Below are positions 1 to 6,346 of a stretch of DNA of 13,236 nucleotides, in pieces. Origin of the DNA: Betaproteobacteria bacterium (GTDB lineage Bacteria > Pseudomonadota > Gammaproteobacteria > Burkholderiales > SG8-39). Location of the stretch: positions 1 through 13,236 of the forward strand of contig QYQC01000015.1 of assembly GCA_007280315.1 (NCBI GenBank), in the 5' to 3' direction. The notes under the pieces were generated by a model, which was not told the DNA's origin, made no database searches, and saw nothing but the letters and a program-made list of their open reading frames with translations. The position numbers and the translations under genes were made by a program. Position 1 is the first letter of the stretch. Every line of letters begins with the position of its first letter.

Positions 1-131
1 CAGTGCCAAATTCACAATTTTCTTTGTCCCGCTCACTTTCCATCGCCATCATTGCTCGTATGATCAACTCAAGTCCGACAGGCTGCTAGTGTCCCGAATC
101 GCTTATTCGCTGAAGAAATGACGCCGCGTAC

Positions 132-806
132 TCAACTGCCGTAACGCTGCAGACCGTCCAGGTCGAGCACAGTGACCAGGCCGTAATCGACTTTGATCAA
201 GCCGGCCTTGCCCAGCACCTGCAGCGCGCGGTTGACGCGCTGGCGCGAGGCGCCGGCGAGATAGCCGAGTTCTTCCTGCGAAATCTGAATCTGCGGGTCG
301 GCGTCGGGATAAAGGTGAGGGTTGAACAGCGCCGCCAGGGCGCGCGCGACGCGCGCATCCGGCGCGAGCAGGCGGTCGTGCTCGACCATGCCGATGAACT
401 GGCCCAGGCGCTCGTTCAGTTGCTGCAGCAAAAAGCGGTTGAACGGGATGCTGGTATCGAGCAACCAACGAAAGGTGGCTTCGGGCAGGAATGCGATGCG
501 CGAATCGCGCAGCGCAACGGTGTCGTACATGAACGGCTTTCCCCGCAGCACCGAGCCTTCGGCGAACCAGCCGCCGGCGGGTATCCCGGCAAACGTCACC
601 GATTTGCCCGCGGGCGACAGGCTGTGGATTTTGATCAGCCCGTCGATCACGCCGAGCCAGGCGCTCGCCGGATCGCCTTTGCGGCAGATGCAGGCGCCGG
701 CGTCGAAATCGCGCACCGCGATGGCTGCACGCACCTTGCGCAATTGCTCCGCCGGCAGTTCCCGGGTCCAGGTGCTCAGGGCCAACATGTCATCCAAGGA
801 TCGCAT
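132..806 (-). CDS. Crp/Fnr-family transcriptional regulator
   Basis: A 224-residue protein with a cyclic-nucleotide-binding-like beta-roll (about residues 15-115), a long dimerisation helix (about 120-145) and a C-terminal winged helix-turn-helix (about 174-210, core ISQEELGYLAGASRQRVNRA). In the phosphate-binding-cassette region the Arg-Ser pair used by E. coli Crp to hold cAMP is replaced by Tyr94-Asp95, and there is no FNR-type N-terminal cysteine cluster, only Cys39 and Cys41 inside the beta-roll. It therefore probably senses neither cAMP nor oxygen through an Fe-S cluster; the ligand is unknown. The frame stays open far upstream, but a start at 806 gives the normal family length, and earlier starts would run into the divergent synthetase gene. 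No clear Shine-Dalgarno is visible. The divergent position next to the transporter/ligase operon suggests that it controls that operon and itself (inference). Confidence 0.9.
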   Translation of the reverse strand: MRSLDDMLALSTWTRELPAEQLRKVRAAIAVRDFDAGACICRKGDPASAWLGVIDGLIKIHSLSPAGKSVTFAGIPAGGWFAEGSVLRGKPFMYDTVALRDSRIAFLPEATFRWLLDTSIPFNRFLLQQLNERLGQFIGMVEHDRLLAPDARVARALAALFNPHLYPDADPQIQISQEELGYLAGASRQRVNRALQVLGKAGLIKVDYGLVTVLDLDGLQRYGS

Positions 807-823
807 TGCCAGCCACGTTCGAG

Positions 824-839
824 TGTCGGTCAGGCGACA
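824..839. promoter_or_regulatory. Candidate Crp/Fnr-type operator dyad (TGTCG-N6-CGACA)
   Basis: A perfect 5+5 bp inverted repeat with a 6 bp spacer, the same geometry as the Crp core TGTGA-N6-TCACA. It starts 18 bp upstream of the regulator start codon. On the regulator's strand it lies just downstream of a weak possible -10 (TACAAT, at 852-857), so a bound dimer could repress the regulator gene. The geometry is seen directly; binding by this regulator is inference. Confidence 0.4.
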
Positions 840-920
840 TTTTGCACGAAAATTGTACTGTATGATGGTTTGGCTAATCCCCTGCTTGGTCCAGTCGGCC
901 GTAACTGCCGCGGCGCGCGG

Positions 921-950
921 TTGGGGGAGGTTGTTTGTTTGAGATAGAAT
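921..950 (+). promoter_or_regulatory. Likely sigma70 promoter of the synthetase/transporter operon
   Basis: A -35-like TTGGGG (921-926) and a -10-like TAGAAT (945-950, 5 of 6 consensus positions) are separated by 18 bp. Transcription would begin near 957 and give a leader of about 43 nt before the ATG at 1000. The -35 is weak, which would suit activation from an upstream site by the divergent Crp/Fnr protein (inference). Confidence 0.4.
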
Positions 951-961
951 GAATTCAGAAA

Positions 962-971
962 GTCCCGGGAC
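962..971. promoter_or_regulatory. Perfect 10-bp palindrome GTCCCGGGAC in the leader
   Basis: A perfect palindrome just downstream of the predicted transcription start of the synthetase operon. It could be a repressor site, but GC-rich palindromes are frequent in such genomes, so support is weak. Confidence 0.15.
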
Positions 972-999
972 AGGGGCGCAACGCATTCGAGGAGGGTTC

Positions 1000-1413
1000 A
1001 TGTCGGACGGGTCTCTGGATACGTTTCCGCGGTTGATGCTGCAGCACGCCGCCGTACGCCCGTCGCATCCGGCGATACGCGAAAAGGACCTGGGCATCTG
1101 GCAGAGCTGGAACTGGAGCCAGGTGTCGGAGGAAGTGCGTGCGCTCGCCTGCGGTCTGTCCGAGCTGGGGTTTCGCCGCGGCGACAGCCTCGCCATTGTC
1201 GGTGACAACCGTCCGCGCCTGTACTGGGCCATGACCGCGGCGCAATGCCTGGGCGGAATTCCGGTGCCGATGTATCAGGACGCGGTGGCGCAGGAAATGG
1301 AATACGTGCTGCAGGACGCAGGTATCCGCTTCGCCGTGGTCGAGGACCAGGAACAGGTGGACAAGCTGATCGAGTGCCGCGCGCGCGCCCGGTCTCGAAC
1401 AAATTCTGTATGA
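1000..1413 (+). CDS. AMP-dependent acyl-CoA synthetase, N-terminal part (frameshifted gene)
   Basis: This is the first part of a long-chain acyl-CoA synthetase-type (COG1022-like) enzyme, which converts a carboxylic acid, ATP and CoA to acyl-CoA, AMP and PPi. The ATG at 1000 is preceded by a strong Shine-Dalgarno (GAGGAGGG, 989-995); the ATG at 949 has none and falls on the -10 box. The text up to about residue 129 is family-like, with the usual N-terminal elements LGFRRGDSLAIVGDNRPRLY and GGIPVPMYQD. It then runs through a CG repeat (1378-1388) into nonsense and a TGA at 1411-1413. The family sequence resumes in the next frame at PGLEQILYDDPRGL. Adding one CG unit rejoins the two halves without a gap into a protein of about 649 aa, the normal family length. 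This is either a recent slippage mutation, phase variation or a base-calling error. Confidence 0.85.
   Translation: MSDGSLDTFPRLMLQHAAVRPSHPAIREKDLGIWQSWNWSQVSEEVRALACGLSELGFRRGDSLAIVGDNRPRLYWAMTAAQCLGGIPVPMYQDAVAQEMEYVLQDAGIRFAVVEDQEQVDKLIECRARARSRTNSV
1378..1388 (+). repeat. CG dinucleotide tract at the frameshift point
   Basis: Five CG units plus a C. Upstream coding is in the frame of the ATG at 1000, and downstream homology is in the frame of 1469. That shift equals the loss of two bases, exactly one repeat unit. With six units the reading becomes Cys-Arg-Ala-Arg-Ala-Pro-Gly-Leu-Glu, which joins the two halves smoothly. Confidence 0.8.
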
Positions 1414-1468
1414 CGACCCGCGCGGCCTGCGCCATTACGACCAGCCGTTCATCCGCAGCCTGGACGCG

Positions 1469-2947
1469 GTGCAGGATGCAGGACGCAGCCTCATGGCCAA
1501 ACAGCCGGAGTTCATGGTGCGCGAAATCGAGCAGGGCAAGGCCGGCGACATGGCGATCATGCTCTACACCTCGGGCACCACCGGAAAACCCAAGGGCGTG
1601 TGCATTACCCATGACGCACTGATCAATGCGGCGCGCGGCGGCTGCGGCTTCGACCGGCTGACCGCGGATGACGAAATCCTGTCCTACCTGCCGATGGCCT
1701 GGGTGGGGGACAACCTGTTTTCCTATGCCCAGTCGCTGATGTCCGGGTTTACCGTCAACTGTCCGGAGTCGGGCGAAACGGTGATGACCGACATGCGCGA
1801 AATCGGGCCGACCTATTACTTCGCGCCGCCGCGGGTGTTCGAGAACCTGCTCACCCAGGTGATGATCCGCATCGAGGATGCGGGGGCGATCAAGCGCGGC
1901 ATGTTCCACTATTTCATGGATGTGGCGCGCCGCTGCGGCGCCGAGATACTCGACGGCAAGCCCGTCGCCAGCGCAGAGCGCTGGCTGTACGCACTGGGCA
2001 ACGTGCTGGTGTACGGACCGTTGCGCAACGTGCTCGGCATGAGCCGCGTGCGCGTGGCCTACACCGCGGGGGCCGCGATCGGACCTGATCTGTTCCGCTT
2101 CTACCGCTCCATCGGCATCAATCTGAAGCAGCTCTACGGCTCGACCGAAACATGCGCCTACGTATGTCTGCAGAAGGACGGCGAGATCAAACTCGACACC
2201 GTGGGCGTGCCCGCGCCCGGGGTGGAGGTGAAGATCGCCGACAGCGGCGAAGTGCTGGTGAAAAGCGCGGCGATGTTCAAGGAGTATTACAAGCGGCCCG
2301 ACGCCACCGCCGAGACCATAGACGCCAAGGGATACTTCCACACCGGTGACGCCGGATTTTTCGACGCGGACGGGCAGCTGAAAATCATCGATCGCGCCAA
2401 GGACGTCGGTAAAATGGCAAACGGCGCCCTGTTTGCGCCGAACTACATCGAGAACAAGCTCAAGTTCTTCTCCCACATCCGGGAAGCGGTCGCATTCGGC
2501 CATGGGCGCGAGATGGTGTGCGCGTTCATCAACATCGACATCGGCGCGGTCGGCAACTGGGCCGAGCGGCGCAATATTCCCTACTCCGGCTATACCGACC
2601 TGGCGCAGAAGGACGAGGTGTATGCGCTGGTGCGCGAGTGCGTGGAAAAAGCCAATGCGGAGCTTGCGCTCGATCCGGCGCTGTGCGATTCCCAGGTGCA
2701 TCGTTTCCTCATCCTGCACAAGGAACTCGATCCGGACGACGATGAGCTTACGCGAACGCGCAAGGTGCGCCGCGGTTTCGTCGCCGAGAAATACAGCGTG
2801 CTGATCGATGCGCTGTATTCGGACAAGGCGTCGCAATTTATCGAGACCCAGGTCAAGTTCGAAGACGGGCGCAGCGGCAAGGTGGCGGCCGATCTGAAAA
2901 TATGTGATTCCAAAACCTTCAGCGCCGGCGTCAAGCAGGCGGCGTAG
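1469..2947 (+). CDS. AMP-dependent acyl-CoA synthetase, main catalytic part (frameshifted gene)
   Basis: This holds all the adenylation motifs of the interrupted synthetase. The ATP/AMP P-loop is YTSGTTGKPKG (residues 33-43 of this piece, about 190-200 of the repaired protein), the A5 motif is YGSTE (223-227), the ribose-binding HTGD is at 291-294, the hinge-region DRAKD at 308-312, and the C-terminal lysine region ELTRTRKVRRG at 426-436. The frame is open upstream to the CG tract at 1378-1388, so the GTG at 1469 and the ATG at 1493 are only possible restart codons and lack good ribosome sites. As read, the product would lack the first ~157 residues and is probably inactive; with the tract repaired it is a complete enzyme. 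Its place as first gene before the importer suggests that it activates the imported acid. Chain length or ring type cannot be told from the sequence. Confidence 0.92.
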   Translation: MQDAGRSLMAKQPEFMVREIEQGKAGDMAIMLYTSGTTGKPKGVCITHDALINAARGGCGFDRLTADDEILSYLPMAWVGDNLFSYAQSLMSGFTVNCPESGETVMTDMREIGPTYYFAPPRVFENLLTQVMIRIEDAGAIKRGMFHYFMDVARRCGAEILDGKPVASAERWLYALGNVLVYGPLRNVLGMSRVRVAYTAGAAIGPDLFRFYRSIGINLKQLYGSTETCAYVCLQKDGEIKLDTVGVPAPGVEVKIADSGEVLVKSAAMFKEYYKRPDATAETIDAKGYFHTGDAGFFDADGQLKIIDRAKDVGKMANGALFAPNYIENKLKFFSHIREAVAFGHGREMVCAFINIDIGAVGNWAERRNIPYSGYTDLAQKDEVYALVRECVEKANAELALDPALCDSQVHRFLILHKELDPDDDELTRTRKVRRGFVAEKYSVLIDALYSDKASQFIETQVKFEDGRSGKVAADLKICDSKTFSAGVKQAA

Positions 2948-2977
2948 GCAGGAAACCTCGATCACGGCGAAGGACTC

Positions 2978-4168
2978 ATGCAAGACCGGACCACAGCGCA
3001 GCGCCTCACCTTTCACGACGCCATGGAGACGTTCGAGGTGGATTTTTCCGACCTCACCTTTACCGACACGGCCGAGGTCGACACCTTCTACGACGAGGTC
3101 GACAGGCAGCTCGCGGCGAGCGGCCGGCGTTGGTACTTCCTCGTGGTTTATCCCGGTTGCGTCATCGCGCCGGAGGCTTGGGAGCGTTTTGCCGAGCGCG
3201 GCAAGAACAGCAACATCAACTCCAGCCTGGGCACGGTTCGCGTCGGCGCCGCCGCGCAGACACGCGACGCGATACGGGAACACGCGGGGCGCGCGTTCTT
3301 CCGCGCCAACATCTTCGATACGCGCGAACAGGCCATCGCGGCCCTGGGTGAAATGCGCAAGCGCCAGCGCGCCGCCGACGCGGGCACGAAAGCCGCTGCA
3401 GCGGATGCGTTCCTGCGCATCGAAAACGTCAGCCTGAGTTTCGGTGGCGTCAAGGCGATTACCGGTGTCAGTTTCGAGATCAAGCGCGGCGAAATCACCT
3501 CGATCATCGGGCCCAACGGCGCGGGCAAGAGTTCGATGCTGAATGTGATCAACGGCGTCTACCACCCGCAGCAGGGTACCGTCACCTTCATGGGCGCAAA
3601 GCGCCACGACATGAATACGCACGCCGCCGCCGAGCGCGGGATCGCGCGCACGTTCCAGAACATCGCGCTGTTCAAGGGCATGTCGGTGCTCGACAATATC
3701 ATGACCGGCCGAAACCTGCGCATGAAGTCCGGATTGCTGGCACAGGCGTTTCGCCTGCCCTCGGCCGAACGCGAGGAATTGCAGCAGCGCGAGGCGGTCG
3801 AACGGATTATCGACTTCCTCGAAATCCAGGCCCATCGCAAAACCCCGGTCGGACGCCTGCCCTATGGCCTGCAAAAGCGCGTTGACCTCGCGCGCGCCTT
3901 GGCGATGGAGCCCAAGCTGCTGCTTCTCGACGAACCGATGGCGGGAATGAACGTCGAGGAAAAGCAGGACATGTGCCGCTTCATTCTCGATGTCAACGAC
4001 CAGTTCGGCACGACGATTCTTCTGATCGAGCACGACATGGGCGTGGTCATGGATATTTCCCAATTCGTCGTCGTGCTGGATCACGGCATGAAAATTGCTG
4101 AAGGCACGCCCGACGAGGTTCGTTCCGATCCTGTTGTCATCCGCGCCTATCTCGGCGTGGGACACTAA
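2978..4168 (+). CDS. livG: LivG-type ABC transporter ATPase with N-terminal SpoIIAA/STAS-like domain
   Basis: A 396-residue cytoplasmic ATPase of a branched-chain-amino-acid-type (HAAT) importer. The ABC domain occupies about residues 145-396: Walker A GPNGAGKSS (178-186), Q-loop TFQN (225-228), signature LPYGLQ (294-299, in place of canonical LSGGQ), Walker B LLLLDEP (314-320) and switch histidine His352. LivG proteins are usually about 250-260 aa. Here about 125 extra residues precede the ATPase, with alternating beta/alpha pattern (WYFLVVYPG 52-60, APEAWERFAERG 64-75, SSLGTVRVG 82-90, ANIFDTREQAIAAL 110-123). These look like a SpoIIAA-like/STAS fold, then a short Ala-rich linker. The ATG at 2978 follows GAAGGA (2969-2974) at short spacing. 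The gene starts 30 nt after the synthetase and ends 14 nt before livH, so it is operonic. The symbol denotes the family, not leucine as substrate. Confidence 0.93.
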   Translation: MQDRTTAQRLTFHDAMETFEVDFSDLTFTDTAEVDTFYDEVDRQLAASGRRWYFLVVYPGCVIAPEAWERFAERGKNSNINSSLGTVRVGAAAQTRDAIREHAGRAFFRANIFDTREQAIAALGEMRKRQRAADAGTKAAAADAFLRIENVSLSFGGVKAITGVSFEIKRGEITSIIGPNGAGKSSMLNVINGVYHPQQGTVTFMGAKRHDMNTHAAAERGIARTFQNIALFKGMSVLDNIMTGRNLRMKSGLLAQAFRLPSAEREELQQREAVERIIDFLEIQAHRKTPVGRLPYGLQKRVDLARALAMEPKLLLLDEPMAGMNVEEKQDMCRFILDVNDQFGTTILLIEHDMGVVMDISQFVVVLDHGMKIAEGTPDEVRSDPVVIRAYLGVGH

Positions 4169-4182
4169 GGCTGGCTGCAGAT

Positions 4183-5184
4183 ATGAGAGGAAAACGAAAT
4201 CTGATTGTTTTGTTCGTTGCGCTGCTGGCGGGCCTCATCGCGCCGCTTGCTACCGGCGCGAGTTCCGCCGGATTCTGGGTCGAGGTGCTGCTCGGCGGGC
4301 TTATGGCGGGCGTACTCTACTCGCTGGTCGCGCTCGGCTTCGTGCTGATTTTCAAGGCATCCGGTGTGTTCAACTTCGCCCAGGGCGCGATGGTGCTGTT
4401 CGCGGCGCTGTCAGTGGCGCGCATGGCCGAGAAAATGCCGTTGTGGGCGGCCATGCTGCTAGCGGTAGTCATCATGGTGGCGCTGGCGTTCGTGATCGAG
4501 CGGCTGGTGCTGCGGCCGCTGGTGAACCAGGACCCGGTGGTGCTGCTGATGGCGACGCTGGGCGTGACCTATTTCCTCGACGGCTTCGGCCAGACTGTCT
4601 GGGGCAGCGATATTTATGAAATCGAGCTGGGCATCGCCAAGGAACCGGTGATGATCCTGGGCAATTTGTTTGATGGTGGCATCCTGATCAACAAGGACGA
4701 CGTCGCGGCCACGGCGGCGGCGGCGCTGCTGGTGATCCTGCTTGCCCTGTTCTTCCAGAAGACCAAGACCGGACGCGCGTTGCGGGCGGTTGCCGACGAT
4801 CACCTGGCGGCGCAGTCGATCGGCATTCCGCTGAACAGCATCTGGGTTATCGTATGGTCGCTCGCCGGAGTCGTGGCGCTGGTGGCGGGGGTCATCTGGG
4901 GGGCCAAACTCGGCGTGCAGTTCTCAATTTCGCAGGTGGCCTTGAAAGCGCTGCCGGTGGTGATCCTGGGCGGATTCACGTCGATCCCGGGCGCAATCAT
5001 CGGCGGCCTGATCATCGGCGTCGGCGAGAAAATGGCCGAGGTGTTTCTCGGACCGGTGATGGTCAAAGCGTTCGACTTGGCCGGCGGCGGCATAGAAAAC
5101 TGGTTTGCGTATGTACTCGCGCTCCTGTTCCTGCTGGTCCTGCCCGAAGGCTTGTTTGGGGAAAAGCACATTGATCGCGTTTAG
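4183..5184 (+). CDS. livH: Branched-chain-type ABC transporter permease, LivH family
   Basis: A 333-residue inner-membrane protein with about eight hydrophobic segments, beginning with one near residues 6-25. It carries the conserved early block ALGFVLIFKASGVFNFAQG (50-68) and the cytoplasmic coupling loop GRALRAVADDHLAAQSIGI (197-215) that contacts the ATPases. LivH and LivM together form the transmembrane channel of a HAAT importer. The start at 4183 lies 14 nt after the livG stop, with only a weak ribosome site, so translational coupling is likely. An insert around residues 141-172 (SDIYEIELG to INKDD) is a probable periplasmic loop. Nothing suggests truncation. Confidence 0.94.
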   Translation: MRGKRNLIVLFVALLAGLIAPLATGASSAGFWVEVLLGGLMAGVLYSLVALGFVLIFKASGVFNFAQGAMVLFAALSVARMAEKMPLWAAMLLAVVIMVALAFVIERLVLRPLVNQDPVVLLMATLGVTYFLDGFGQTVWGSDIYEIELGIAKEPVMILGNLFDGGILINKDDVAATAAAALLVILLALFFQKTKTGRALRAVADDHLAAQSIGIPLNSIWVIVWSLAGVVALVAGVIWGAKLGVQFSISQVALKALPVVILGGFTSIPGAIIGGLIIGVGEKMAEVFLGPVMVKAFDLAGGGIENWFAYVLALLFLLVLPEGLFGEKHIDRV

Positions 5185-5200
5185 CGAAAACTGATAGACC

Positions 5201-6265
5201 ATGCTCTACAGAGAAAACGGACAGTTCAAAACCTCGTATCGCGCGGATCAGCAGATGCTGCCGATCCTGCAGGATCGTATCTTTATGGGCCTGCTGCTGC
5301 TGTTCGTGTTCGTCGGCGCCCCATTCATATTCAGCGATTATTTCTTCCTGTCGATCCTGATTCCGTTCCTGGTCCTGTCCCTGGCGGCGCTCGGCCTGAA
5401 TCTGCTGGTCGGCTACTGCGGCCAGATTTCCATCGGCCACGCGGCGTTCATGTCGGTCGGCGCCTATGCCGCATACAATCTTGTGCTGCGCGTGCCGCAG
5501 CTCAATTTTCTGGTGGCGCTGATCCTGGCAGGCCTGATCGCCGCCGTGGTCGGCCTGCTGTTCGGCATCCCGAGCCTGCGCATCCGTGGCCTGTACCTTG
5601 CGGTAGCCACACTGGCCGCACAATTTTTCATGGACTGGGCCTTCGCCCGGGTCAAGTGGTTTACCAATTACGCGTCCTCCGGATCGGTATCCACGGCCAC
5701 CATCGACATTTTCGGCTGGCAGGTCAATTCGCCGGTGAGGAAATACCTGTTCCTTGCGGCGGTGGTCACGGTGTTTGCGATACTGGCGAAGAACCTGGTG
5801 CGCAGCCACATGGGCCGCGCCTGGATGGCGATGCGCGACATGGACGTCGCCGCCGAGGTAATCGGCATCCGCCCGGTCTATGCCAAGCTCACCGCTTTCG
5901 GCGTAAGTTCGTTCTATGTCGGCGTCGCCGGCGCGCTGTGGGGTTTCGTGCACCTGGGCTCGTGGGAACCGCTGGCATTCAATATCACGCTGTCGCTCAA
6001 TCTGCTGTTCATGATTATCATCGGCGGCATGGGCTCCATCCTCGGCAGCTTTTTTGGCGCATTCTTCATTGTGGCGCTACCGATATTGCTGAACCGGGCG
6101 CCGGAATGGCTGGGCATAGCCATGTCGACGGCGATGGTGTCGCATCTGGAGTCGATGATATTCGGGTCGTTGATCGTGTTCTTCCTGATCGTGGAGCCGC
6201 AGGGACTGGCGCGGCTGTGGTCGATCGGCAAGGAGAAACTGCGTCTGTGGCCGTTCCCGCATTAG
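5201..6265 (+). CDS. livM: Branched-chain-type ABC transporter permease, LivM family
   Basis: A 354-residue inner-membrane partner of LivH. A short hydrophilic N-terminus (1-26) precedes the membrane segments. The LivM hallmark ALGLNLLVGYCGQISIGHAA lies at 63-82, SLRIRGLYLAVATLA at 125-139, and the coupling loop GRAWMAMRDMDVAAEVIGI at 205-223. Length and motifs are normal for the family. It starts 16 nt after livH with no strong Shine-Dalgarno. It ends 81 nt before the binding-protein start, and that gap contains a hairpin with a T-run. Confidence 0.94.
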   Translation: MLYRENGQFKTSYRADQQMLPILQDRIFMGLLLLFVFVGAPFIFSDYFFLSILIPFLVLSLAALGLNLLVGYCGQISIGHAAFMSVGAYAAYNLVLRVPQLNFLVALILAGLIAAVVGLLFGIPSLRIRGLYLAVATLAAQFFMDWAFARVKWFTNYASSGSVSTATIDIFGWQVNSPVRKYLFLAAVVTVFAILAKNLVRSHMGRAWMAMRDMDVAAEVIGIRPVYAKLTAFGVSSFYVGVAGALWGFVHLGSWEPLAFNITLSLNLLFMIIIGGMGSILGSFFGAFFIVALPILLNRAPEWLGIAMSTAMVSHLESMIFGSLIVFFLIVEPQGLARLWSIGKEKLRLWPFPH

Positions 6266-6297
6266 CGGATGAACCAGGCGCCTGTGGTTTTTGTGTG

Positions 6298-6329
6298 GCC
6301 GTCGTAGGCGTTTCGCCTTCGGCTTTTTT
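6298..6329 (+). terminator. Hairpin plus T-run between livM and the binding-protein gene (partial terminator/attenuator)
   Basis: The inner stem is AGGCG (6306-6310) with CGCCT (6314-6318) around a TTT loop. It is extended across an asymmetric bulge by GCCG (6298-6301) with CGGC (6320-6323), and followed by six T (6324-6329). It ends one base before the Shine-Dalgarno of the next gene, so there is no room for a promoter after it. It is better read as a partial attenuator or mRNA-processing/stability hairpin within the operon than as a true end. Confidence 0.5.
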
Positions 6330-6331
6330 CT

Positions 6332-6339
6332 AAGGAGGT
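6332..6339 (+). promoter_or_regulatory. Strong Shine-Dalgarno AAGGAGGT of the binding-protein gene
   Basis: Near-perfect anti-16S complement. It lies only 2 nt from the ATG at 6341 (counted from GGAGG) but 8 nt from the ATG at 6347, so it favours 6347 as start. It is the best ribosome site in the window, which fits the high expression expected of a binding protein. Confidence 0.75.
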
Positions 6340-6346
6340 AATGGAG

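Noticed and set aside
95..109. A CGAAT/ATTCG hairpin as terminator of the regulator gene
   Set aside because: Only a 5-bp stem and no T-run on the minus strand after it; too weak to call.
842..866. TTGCAC and TATGAT as a plus-strand promoter
   Set aside because: The spacer is only 13 bp, too short for a sigma70 promoter.
949..999. A start at 949 for the synthetase
   Set aside because: No ribosome site, and it overlaps the predicted -10 box; the ATG at 1000 has a strong Shine-Dalgarno.
807..1232. A longer N-terminus for the Crp/Fnr regulator (frame open to 1232)
   Set aside because: The extra 142 residues have no domain, cross the divergent promoter and overlap the synthetase; the start at 806 gives the standard family length.
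998..4165. A 1055-codon open frame on the minus strand opposite the synthetase and livG genes
   Set aside because: It is a mirror of two clearly homologous plus-strand genes. Its sequence is low-complexity, His/Asp/Ala/Arg-rich antisense text with no domain, typical of antisense frames at high GC.
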